From NCBI GenBank assembly GCA_903929065.1, contig CAIYTJ010000284.1, forward strand, positions 1 through 7,295: a stretch of 7,295 bases of DNA, written 5' to 3'. The stretch's first letter is position 1, and the number at the start of each line of letters is the position of its first letter. Made by a program: the position numbers and the translations under genes. Shown here piece by piece: positions 1 through 6,395 of the stretch. The notes under the pieces were generated by a model, which made no database searches, was not told the origin of the DNA, and saw only the letters and a program-made list of their open reading frames with translations. The stretch is from an uncultured Bacteroidales bacterium (GTDB lineage Bacteria > Bacteroidota > Bacteroidia > Bacteroidales > Paludibacteraceae).

Positions 1-6
1 AACTAA

Positions 7-173
7 GGTTTGTTTCATTCTTTTGTAAACTTACAAAAGTTCCAACCGGGGTTTGTTTCATTCTTTTGTAAACTTACAAAAGTTCCAACCGGGGATTGTT
101 TCAGGCTTTTGTAAACTTACAAAAGTGTGCCAATGGATGGTTTTATGGTTTTGTCAACTTAAAAATGATCGGC
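7..173. repeat. Tandem array of ~43-bp units with palindromic core
   Basis: Copies 1 (7-49) and 2 (50-92) are identical over 43 bp and directly adjacent. Copy 3 (93-136) keeps the core but differs at the third base, at two bases just before the core, and in its tail, which is one base longer. A fourth, decayed copy can be traced at about 135-173 (ttttgtcaacttaaaaa). Copies 1-3 each contain the perfect inverted repeat cttttgtaa-ac-ttacaaaag (20-39, 63-82, 106-125). A related ttttgtaaacaaag lies near 192-205. The 43-bp period is not a multiple of three, so this is not a protein repeat. The array starts almost at the window edge and may extend left. Its function is unknown: it could be a hairpin-forming intergenic repeat family, a cluster of dimeric-protein binding sites, or the 3' region of a gene to the left. 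Confidence 0.9.
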
Positions 174-556
174 AGAAATTTTTATCTGCGTTTTTGTAAA
201 CAAAGATAAGATTGTTTATGATTCAGTTTTTTCGGATACAAACCTGATTTCATTTGCAATCTAATATATCGCTGATAATTCCTTAAATGAGGTTAAACTT
301 TTCATGTTTAATAAACTTTTCAGTAATGTTCTAACCAAATGATTATCAAATCGCAGGTGACAGCTTTAATATCATTTTGATAGTTTACTGTCTGTTTATT
401 AACGCATTTTCGTTCCTGTTGCACTAAATTATTCTTGTATAAATATGTGAGATATGAAAAAAATATAGTAAATTGCGAACCTTTTCGGCCAAAAAATGGC
501 ATGAAATACTAAAATTAATTCAACTAGCTAAGAACAAATAATTTAGAATCAATCGT
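174..556. other. AT-rich intergenic region upstream of the receptor operon
   Basis: About 380 bp without a credible gene. The only ORF of any length, on the minus strand at 320-502, encodes a 60-residue low-complexity product with no recognisable motif and looks like chance in AT-rich DNA. A 10-nt direct repeat, aaacttttca, occurs at 295-304 and 313-322, and may be chance. No tRNA, riboswitch or strong hairpin terminator was recognised. The region probably contains the promoter and leader of the operon that starts at 557. Confidence 0.6.
407..437 (+). promoter_or_regulatory. Weak candidate Bacteroidota-type promoter
   Basis: The Bacteroidota primary sigma factor recognises TTTG about 19-21 nt upstream of TAnnTTTG. 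Here TTTT (407-410) is followed after 19 nt by TATTCTTG (430-437), matching 3 of 4 and 5 of 6 fixed positions. Transcription would start near 444 and leave a leader of about 110 nt before the ATG at 557. In DNA this AT-rich such partial matches arise by chance, so this is only a candidate. Confidence 0.25.
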
Positions 557-2236
557 ATGAGAAAACTATCGTTGATACTTTTTGTATCGCTGCTGGCTTC
601 TTTTTCGCTTATGGCTCAAACTACAGCCAAAGGGGTGATTAAAGCAGCCGGTTCAGGAAGTCCACTTGCAGGAGTAACCATTACTTTATTACAACAGGAC
701 ATTACCACCAAAACCAACGCCAACGGCGAGTTCACACTCAGCTTGTTGAAACCCGGAGACGATGAACTGAGCATTGCCATGGAAGGTTATTTTACACAGA
801 TTAAACTGGTAAACCTTAAATCAAATGCTGTAAACGATCTGGGGGTTATCGAACTTAAAGCAGATGTGGAAGATGAAGTAAAACAGGAAGCTGTACTTCA
901 ACTGAGTGAAAACGAATTAAGCAGCGACGAGAGCCGTTCGGCACAGAATGTTTCGGGTTCGTTGTCGTCCAAAGGCGATGTGTATTATTCACAGGCCAAT
1001 TTCGCTTTTACTCCGATGCGTTTCCGTACGCGTGGTTACGATAACGATTATGAATCAACTTATATTAACGGTGTTCACTTCAACGGACTGGAAGGCGGCG
1101 ATTTCAATTATTCTGCCCTCGGCGGTTTGAATGATGCCATGCGCAATCAGGACGAAGTAAACGGATTGGTAGCCAATTCGTTCAGCTTTGGTAACCTGGG
1201 CGGTTCTACCAATATAAACACACGTGCCAGCAGTTATGCAGCGGGTTCAAAAGCCAGTGTGGCTTATACCAACCGCGCTTACAAACTTCGTGGTTCGTAT
1301 ACCTACGCTACCGGATTGCAGGCCAATGGGTGGGCATTTGCCGGTTCGGCCGTGGTTCGCTGGGCTGATAAAGGAATTATTGATGGAACATTTTATAATT
1401 CAATCGGATATTTCCTTTCAGCGGAAAAAGTAATCAATAAACAACACAGTATTTCAATTGTAACTTTCGGCGCACCAACACAACGAGCACAAAGTGCTGC
1501 CAATACACAGGAAACTTACGACCTTGTAAAATCAATTTATTACAATCCGTACTGGGGTTATCAGGATGGACAGGTTCGCAATTCACGAGTGGTAAAAAGC
1601 TTTGACCCGACGGTGATTTTATCGCATGATTTTAAAATTGACGAAAACCAACGATTGCGTACTGGTTTGGCTTATCATTACAGCATGTACAGCAATTCGG
1701 CATTGAATTTTTATAATGCTCCCGATCCAAGCCCGAACTATTACCGCAATTTACCAAGTTTCCAAACCGATGCTGATATGGCTGCTCAGGTAACTAAATT
1801 ATGGCAAACCGACCCAAATACTTCACAATTGAACTGGACTTCTTTGTATCAGGCCAATTTAAGAAATAATACAGCTAATCCAACCGGAAGTGCCAAGTAT
1901 GCACTGGAACGCCGTCACAACGATTTGATGGAAACTACCCTGAATTCAACCTATACCAATCAGCTTTCGAAAGAATTGAAACTGACAGCAGGATTGGAAG
2001 GAAAAATGTCGAAAGCCATGCATTACAAAACCATGGACGATTTGATGGGTGCCAATCAATGGATCGACATTGACCAGTTTGCCGAACGTGATTTCCCAGC
2101 AAACCCGAATGTGATCCAGAATGACCTGAGAAATCCGAACAGAGTAATTAAGGTGGGTGATATTTTTGGTTACAACTACGATATAAATATCCTTCATGGT
2201 GCTGCCTTTATTCAAAACGAATGGGTATTGCCATAG
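557..2236 (+). CDS. N-terminal part of TonB-dependent receptor (559 aa)
   Basis: This is the translatable product if the amber codon terminates. It keeps the signal peptide, the carboxypeptidase-regulatory-like domain, the complete plug and roughly half of the barrel strands, ending ...QNEWVLP. A TonB-dependent barrel needs all of its strands (22 in the family) and the C-terminal aromatic signal for BAM insertion. This 559-residue product would therefore be expected to misfold and be degraded in the periplasm. That expectation comes from family knowledge and is not visible in the sequence. ATG 557 is chosen because the Arg-Lys plus hydrophobic signal sequence follows it directly. Confidence 0.8.
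   Translation: MRKLSLILFVSLLASFSLMAQTTAKGVIKAAGSGSPLAGVTITLLQQDITTKTNANGEFTLSLLKPGDDELSIAMEGYFTQIKLVNLKSNAVNDLGVIELKADVEDEVKQEAVLQLSENELSSDESRSAQNVSGSLSSKGDVYYSQANFAFTPMRFRTRGYDNDYESTYINGVHFNGLEGGDFNYSALGGLNDAMRNQDEVNGLVANSFSFGNLGGSTNINTRASSYAAGSKASVAYTNRAYKLRGSYTYATGLQANGWAFAGSAVVRWADKGIIDGTFYNSIGYFLSAEKVINKQHSISIVTFGAPTQRAQSAANTQETYDLVKSIYYNPYWGYQDGQVRNSRVVKSFDPTVILSHDFKIDENQRLRTGLAYHYSMYSNSALNFYNAPDPSPNYYRNLPSFQTDADMAAQVTKLWQTDPNTSQLNWTSLYQANLRNNTANPTGSAKYALERRHNDLMETTLNSTYTNQLSKELKLTAGLEGKMSKAMHYKTMDDLMGANQWIDIDQFAERDFPANPNVIQNDLRNPNRVIKVGDIFGYNYDINILHGAAFIQNEWVLP
2234..2236 (+). other. In-frame TAG (amber) codon within receptor
   Basis: The codons around it read GAA TGG GTA TTG CCA TAG CTT GAT ATT TAT TAT (E W V L P * L D I Y Y). 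Receptor sequence continues on both sides with no shift. One base change from AAG (Lys) or CAG (Gln) would create the TAG. All four gene ends visible in the window (3292, 4341, 6283 and the complement of 6396-6398) use TAA, so nothing here shows TAG working as a normal terminator, but nothing supports recoding either. Confidence 0.95.
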
Positions 2237-2260
2237 CTTGATATTTATTATGCCGGCGAA

Positions 2261-3292
2261 TTGACTTACAGCCAGTTCTCACGTTTCGGATATATGGAAA
2301 ACGGACGTGCAACTAATCTGGGCGTTATATCATTCGGACAGGGAAAAACATGGTTCACCACCGATCCGTCGTTAAAAGCAGGGGCGACATACAAAATCGA
2401 TGGCCGCAACCGTTTATCTATAAATGTTCTTGCCGAAACTAGAGCACCACAAGTTGATAACTCTTACATTTCGCAACGTATTAAAGATACCACCGTTCCT
2501 ATGGAAAGTGAAAAAGTATTGTCGTACGATTTGAATTATACATTCTCACTTCCGTCAATTCGCGGTCGTATCAGCGGATTCAGAACACATTCACTTGATG
2601 GTGTTGAACTGAACGGATATTATGATGATATCAACCAGACTTTTGTAAACCACGTGTTGACCAAAGTGAATAAGATTTATCAGGGAATTGAAATGGGTGT
2701 GGCCATTAAACTGAACACTGCCTTTACCCTTTCTTTGGCCGGAACCATTGCCGATTATCATTATACCAAAGATGCTGTGGGCCTGTTAAGCTTCGAAAAT
2801 GGTGCAAAACCTGATCAGATTGATACCGTGAGAATGAATAATATTAAGCTAAGCAACGGACCTCAAACTGCCGGAAGTATTTCGTTGAATTATTTCCACC
2901 CTAAAATGTGGTTTGCTGATATTACATTGAATTACTTCGATCAAAATTACCTGGATGTTTCACCGCTTCGTCTAACTAAAACAAACATGGCATTATATAC
3001 CACACCCGAAATGGTGAATGCTTTGGGCAAACAGGAACGTATTAAAGGTGGATTTTTACTTGATGCATCGATTGGTAAACTGATTTACTTCAAAAACCGT
3101 AACTCGCTGAACTTTAACTTGTCGGCAAGTAATATTCTGAATAATACAAACATGATTACCGGTGGTTACAGCCAGTCAAGACTTCCACTCAACGGTACCG
3201 TTATCGATCCTAACAGCTTGTACAAATTCCCTTCGAAATACTATTATGCCTGGGGATTCAATGTGTTCTTCAATGTGTCTTATAAATTTTAA
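2261..3292 (+). CDS. C-terminal barrel part of the TonB-dependent receptor
   Basis: This is the second half of the receptor barrel, in the same frame as the upstream part. Receptor-like sequence already begins at 2237, directly after the TAG (LDIYYAGELTYSQFSRFGYM). The TTG at 2261 and the ATG at 2294 are only the first start-like codons and are unlikely to be genuine starts, since neither precedes a signal peptide. The segment contains typical late-barrel features such as ISGFRTHSLDGVELNGYYDD, a LNFNLSASNILNN strand and the final VFFNVSYKF. Without an export signal it could not reach the outer membrane by itself. The stop at 3290-3292 is TAA, 29 bp before the next gene. Confidence 0.7.
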   Translation: MTYSQFSRFGYMENGRATNLGVISFGQGKTWFTTDPSLKAGATYKIDGRNRLSINVLAETRAPQVDNSYISQRIKDTTVPMESEKVLSYDLNYTFSLPSIRGRISGFRTHSLDGVELNGYYDDINQTFVNHVLTKVNKIYQGIEMGVAIKLNTAFTLSLAGTIADYHYTKDAVGLLSFENGAKPDQIDTVRMNNIKLSNGPQTAGSISLNYFHPKMWFADITLNYFDQNYLDVSPLRLTKTNMALYTTPEMVNALGKQERIKGGFLLDASIGKLIYFKNRNSLNFNLSASNILNNTNMITGGYSQSRLPLNGTVIDPNSLYKFPSKYYYAWGFNVFFNVSYKF

Positions 3293-3321
3293 TCTGTAAT
3301 TTCAATTATTTAAAACAAAAA

Positions 3322-4341
3322 ATGGAAATGAAAAAACAACATATATTCATAGTTTTATTTGTTTTTGCAGCTATTTTCTCCGGCTGTAACAAAACAGACT
3401 TCAATCCAATTTCATCTGATAAACTGATGGGTGATTCGTTGGCCTCAACCACAACCATTGCCAATCTGTTAAAGATCTATAGTACGAAAGTTGATTTATA
3501 TTCCGACACATTGAATAAGAACGCGGGTCTGTTTACCACTAAACTTATTCCGAATGATACCACCGACATGGTAATTCACGGTGTTATCACTTCGTCCGAC
3601 GTGGAAGGTAATATTTATAAGTACATTATCATTCAGGAACAAGGTACTAATAGTCAGGCAATAAAAATGTCGATTGATGCCGGCAGTTTATCGGGATTAT
3701 GGCCGGTTGGTCAGAAAGTATCGGTGAAATTAAACGGATTATACCTTGGTAATTATGCACAATCACCACAAATCGGAACTCATTTTGTAAATCTGGATAA
3801 ATTCAAAGTAGATACATTGCACAAAGTAAATATCTATCGCATCGAACCCGGACGTATTCCGTTGCCAATTGCCCTGAAAGCAATTCATGCGTACGGATTA
3901 CCAAATGCTAATCTGATTAAGGCAGATACACTAACTATTGCGCAAATATTATCTTCAGGTATGTCATATGCGAATAAACTGGTATGTATTAAAAATGCAT
4001 TCTTTACAGGAAACGGCGCCGATTACGGTCTGCCTTTCAAACTTTCTAATCCGGCCGATTTGATTTTTGCACCTTCTACTAATGGTATTGGATATCCACA
4101 GTCACGCGAGATTCAGGATGGCACCGGTTCTATTTTTGTTGCAACCAGTGAATATTCTAAATTTGCAACCTATAAACTTCCGCCTTCAAATAACAGAGGT
4201 AATATCACTACCATTGTTGGCTGGTACAACGATAAAGATCTATCGCTGGTAAGCGGTAAAATATATTATCAGCTTACATTGCGCTCTATCAGTGATTTAG
4301 GTAAGGGTTTCGAAAGTTATCATGCTGATATCAATAAATAA
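3322..4341 (+). CDS. DUF5689 domain lipoprotein
   Basis: A 339-residue predicted lipoprotein: basic start, hydrophobic stretch (8-19), lipobox ending FSGC with the lipidated Cys at residue 22. Residues about 43-155 match the Bacteroidota DUF5689 pattern as I recall it: TIANLLKIY, then VIHGVITSSDVEGNIYKYIIIQ, then WPVGQKVSVKLNGLYLGNY. This layout suggests an OB-like beta-barrel. The C-terminal part (about 203-325: LTIAQIL, IQDGTGSIFV, ITTIVGWYND, YYQLTLRSISDL) is probably the rest of the same family or a second OB-like unit. No catalytic motif is seen. It starts 29 bp after the receptor stop and ends 25 bp before the next lipoprotein, so it is very likely co-transcribed. It may act as a surface ligand-binding partner of the receptor; this is inferred from context only. 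The start is ambiguous between ATG 3322 and ATG 3328, and both give a workable signal peptide. Confidence 0.88.
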   Translation: MEMKKQHIFIVLFVFAAIFSGCNKTDFNPISSDKLMGDSLASTTTIANLLKIYSTKVDLYSDTLNKNAGLFTTKLIPNDTTDMVIHGVITSSDVEGNIYKYIIIQEQGTNSQAIKMSIDAGSLSGLWPVGQKVSVKLNGLYLGNYAQSPQIGTHFVNLDKFKVDTLHKVNIYRIEPGRIPLPIALKAIHAYGLPNANLIKADTLTIAQILSSGMSYANKLVCIKNAFFTGNGADYGLPFKLSNPADLIFAPSTNGIGYPQSREIQDGTGSIFVATSEYSKFATYKLPPSNNRGNITTIVGWYNDKDLSLVSGKIYYQLTLRSISDLGKGFESYHADINK

Positions 4342-4366
4342 ACAGTAATTTTAAAAAAATATCTTT

Positions 4367-6283
4367 ATGAAAAAGACAAATATATATAGTTTAATGCTTC
4401 TTGTAGTTGGAATGGGTTTTGCTTCGTGTTCCAACCTCGATGAATCAAAAGTAATAATAGCCCCGCCTCAAACAAATATTATCTATTCTGAAACATTTGC
4501 AACAGGCTTGGGTCAGTTCACCGCCAAAAGCGTTACTGGTGCTCAGGTTTGGGCCGAAAGTACAAGCGGATATGTGATGATGTCCGGTTATGCAAGTTCT
4601 ACCAATTACGCCAATGAAGACTGGTTGGTATCACCTGAGATTGATTTAACGGGTGTTGGAGCATCAAACCTTACGTTCGAACATTGTGCCCGCTATTTTG
4701 CCGATGTAAGTAACGAAGCTACCCTTTGGGTTTCTGAAGGATACAAAACCGACAGTTTGCCATCGGCAGTGAAATGGACACAACTCAAAACTTCTTCGTT
4801 TGCCGATCCAGGAAGCTGGGTATTCGGTAATTCAGGTCAAATAAGCCTGACAGCTTTTTCAGGAAAGAAAATCAGAATTGCATTTAAATACATTTCTACA
4901 GCTGCCAAAGCAGGTACCTGGGAAATGAGAAACTTCTACGTTCAAAAAGGCGAAGCTGCGGTTAATGCACAGTTGGTTTATTCCAATTCATTTGCGTATA
5001 GTATTGGCGATTTTAAAACGCAAAGCGTAACCGGAGCACAGGTTTGGACTTACAGCAGCTCATATACTTGTATGGCAATGTCCGGATATGCATCAAGTAA
5101 TATTGCTAATGAAGACTGGCTAATTTCACCTCCGATTGATTTGACAAATATTACTAATTCATATGTTTGTTTTGACCATGCCGGACGTTATTTTGGAACA
5201 CCATCAACAGAAGCAACTGTATGGGTTTCAACAACAGATACGGTGGCTTCAGCTAACTGGACACAACTTCCTGTGCTGAACTATTTCAATAATAGTAGTT
5301 TTACCTTCGTGAATACTGGAAATCTAAACCTGAGCAGTTATGCCGGAAAAAAGATCAGAATTGCGCTGAAATATATTTCAACAACTGCTGCTGCAGGAAC
5401 GTGGGAAGTAAGGAATTTTCAGGTATTCAATGGTATGGCTAGTGGTATTGACACTAATCCATTTACGGTAGCCAATGCAGTGACTTACCAATCCGGAGGT
5501 TCGGCGTGGGTTACAGGTTATATTGTCGGTTACAGTTGGCCATTTGTAAATCAATATGCATACTTCTTTACACCTGACACCTGTTCGCAAAGAGTAAATG
5601 TGCTTCTGGGTGACACTACTATAAATCTCTATTCAAGCAAAATTCTCTCAGTTCAATTGCCTCGCGGTAGTGCCCGTAATGTAATGAACCTGAAAGATAA
5701 CAAGGCTAATATGGGAAAAAGGGTAAAACTTTTCGGAACACTTACTCCTAATTCAGGTATTGCCGGTATGAGCAACATCACCAAATATGTTTTACCTGAC
5801 GGAACAACTGGAACTGCATCAACCACTGCATTCTATTCCGAACCATTTGCAACCGGTTTAGGTACTTTTACTACAAACAATGTAACTGGTGCTCAGGTTT
5901 GGTCGTTTGCAAGCGGTTATGGAGCTAAAATGACCGGATTCACTACTGTCAATAATGCCAATGAAGACTGGTTGATTTCTCAGGAATTTGATTTTACGAA
6001 TCAGTCATCTGCTGCATTGACGTTTGACCATACCATCAATAAAGGTGTTGTTGCAAATATGCGCACTGAACAAACATTGTGGGTTTCAACAAACAGCGGA
6101 ACAACCTGGACTCAACTTTCTATTCCTACTTATCCTGCCGGAAATACCTGGACTTATGTAAATTCAGGTGAGATTAATCTCGACGCATATGCAGGAAAGA
6201 AAATTAAGCTTGCCTTTAAATACACTTGTACTACTGCTTCTTCAGCAACCTGGGAAATCAAAAATTTCCTAATCTATTATTAA
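4367..6283 (+). CDS. Lipoprotein with three choice-of-anchor J repeats and a DUF6359 domain
   Basis: A 638-residue predicted lipoprotein (lipobox GFASC, Cys21). It has three jelly-roll repeats of the choice-of-anchor J / cleaved-adhesin type at about 40-193, 205-355 and 490-637. Each repeat has VTGAQVW, then NEDWL(V/I)S, then a F(E/D)H strand, a (L/V)WVS strand, and a closing GKKI(R/K)(I/L)A(F/L)KY ... TWE(M/V/I)(R/K)NF. Between repeats 2 and 3 lies a DUF6359-like domain (about 366-476: PFTVANAV, SAWVTGYIVGY, then KANMGKRVKLFGTL), another OB-like family seen in Bacteroidota. There is no type IX secretion C-terminal domain, since the protein ends on the third jelly roll, so surface exposure would have to rely on the lipoprotein route. 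Domains of the J type occur in adhesins and carbohydrate- or protein-binding modules, so a binding role is likely, but the ligand is unknown. No protease or hydrolase active site is seen. It is the last gene of the operon, followed 12 bp later by a terminator hairpin. Confidence 0.88.
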   Translation: MKKTNIYSLMLLVVGMGFASCSNLDESKVIIAPPQTNIIYSETFATGLGQFTAKSVTGAQVWAESTSGYVMMSGYASSTNYANEDWLVSPEIDLTGVGASNLTFEHCARYFADVSNEATLWVSEGYKTDSLPSAVKWTQLKTSSFADPGSWVFGNSGQISLTAFSGKKIRIAFKYISTAAKAGTWEMRNFYVQKGEAAVNAQLVYSNSFAYSIGDFKTQSVTGAQVWTYSSSYTCMAMSGYASSNIANEDWLISPPIDLTNITNSYVCFDHAGRYFGTPSTEATVWVSTTDTVASANWTQLPVLNYFNNSSFTFVNTGNLNLSSYAGKKIRIALKYISTTAAAGTWEVRNFQVFNGMASGIDTNPFTVANAVTYQSGGSAWVTGYIVGYSWPFVNQYAYFFTPDTCSQRVNVLLGDTTINLYSSKILSVQLPRGSARNVMNLKDNKANMGKRVKLFGTLTPNSGIAGMSNITKYVLPDGTTGTASTTAFYSEPFATGLGTFTTNNVTGAQVWSFASGYGAKMTGFTTVNNANEDWLISQEFDFTNQSSAALTFDHTINKGVVANMRTEQTLWVSTNSGTTWTQLSIPTYPAGNTWTYVNSGEINLDAYAGKKIKLAFKYTCTTASSATWEIKNFLIYY

Positions 6284-6295
6284 TTGAAGAACAGA

Positions 6296-6338
6296 ACACA
6301 AAAACACCCGGACTGTTTCAGTCCGGGTGTTTTTGTGT
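6296..6338 (+). terminator. Strong hairpin terminator of the receptor/lipoprotein operon
   Basis: A perfect 19-bp stem (left arm 6296-6314, right arm 6320-6338) closes a 5-nt loop, gtttc. The GC-rich part, acccggact/agtccgggt, is next to the loop, and the outer part is A-rich on the left and T-rich on the right. It begins 12 bp after the TAA at 6281-6283. The A/T arms mean it could also act on the minus strand. Confidence 0.9.
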
Positions 6339-6343
6339 CTAAT

Positions 6344-6375
6344 AAAAATAGCAGGAATTTATTCCTGCTATTTTT
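6344..6375 (-). terminator. Second hairpin, terminator of fabH (probably bidirectional)
   Basis: A 14-15-bp stem (6344-6358 with 6361-6375, core gcaggaa/ttcctgc) has a loop of 2-4 nt. On the minus strand it lies 20 bp beyond the fabH stop and is followed by a T run, as expected for an intrinsic terminator. On the plus strand it ends in a T run (6371-6377) and would back up the hairpin at 6296. Confidence 0.85.
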
Positions 6376-6395
6376 TTATTTGAATTGTATTTTTA

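Larger units (their letters stand above)
557..3292 (+). pseudogene. TonB-dependent receptor interrupted by an in-frame amber codon
   Basis: Read through the TAG at 2234-2236, this is one 911-codon frame, a normal length for a Bacteroidota TonB-dependent outer-membrane receptor, which imports a ligand using energy from TonB-ExbBD. Order of parts: signal peptide (1-20, ending LMA before Gln21); carboxypeptidase-regulatory-like beta-sandwich (about 22-100, with GSPLAGVTI and TNANGEF motifs); plug (about 112-224, with MRFRTRGYD, YINGV, GGLNDAMRNQ and FGNLGGSTNINTRAS); beta-barrel to the C-terminus, which ends SYKF with the terminal aromatic typical of outer-membrane proteins. Codon 560 is TAG, while the frame on both sides is open and receptor-like, so this is a point lesion and not a frameshift or two fused genes. 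No SusD-like gene follows. The start has a good signal peptide but no Shine-Dalgarno, as is usual in this phylum. The ligand cannot be inferred. If the TAG is an error, this is an intact gene. Confidence 0.85.

Noticed and set aside
7..136. The 43-bp repeats as a CRISPR array
   Set aside because: The copies are directly adjacent with no unique spacers between them, and no cas gene is present.
320..502. Minus-strand 60-residue ORF
   Set aside because: Low-complexity product of AT-rich DNA, with no signal, domain or plausible promoter and no coding-like codon pattern.
1946..2215. Minus-strand ORF inside the receptor gene, and similar overlapping ORFs at 948-1130, 1224-1433, 4067-4252 and 5378-5590
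   Set aside because: All lie inside well-supported genes in other frames or on the opposite strand and show no recognisable protein features; they are shadows.
2234..2236. TAG as a sense codon, by a phage-like altered code or pyrrolysine
   Set aside because: The locus is chromosomal with housekeeping fabH nearby, only one TAG interrupts any gene, and pyrrolysine use is not known for this kind of receptor. A mutation or sequencing error is simpler.
3322..4341. The second gene as a SusD-type lipoprotein
   Set aside because: It is too short for SusD (usually about 500 residues) and has the strand pattern of DUF5689, without the helical TPR-like SusD features.
6100..6283. Type IX secretion signal at the C-terminus of the J-domain protein
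   Set aside because: The protein ends at the last strand of the third jelly roll (TWEIKNFLIYY), with no PNP-type linker and sorting domain after it. It has a lipobox instead.
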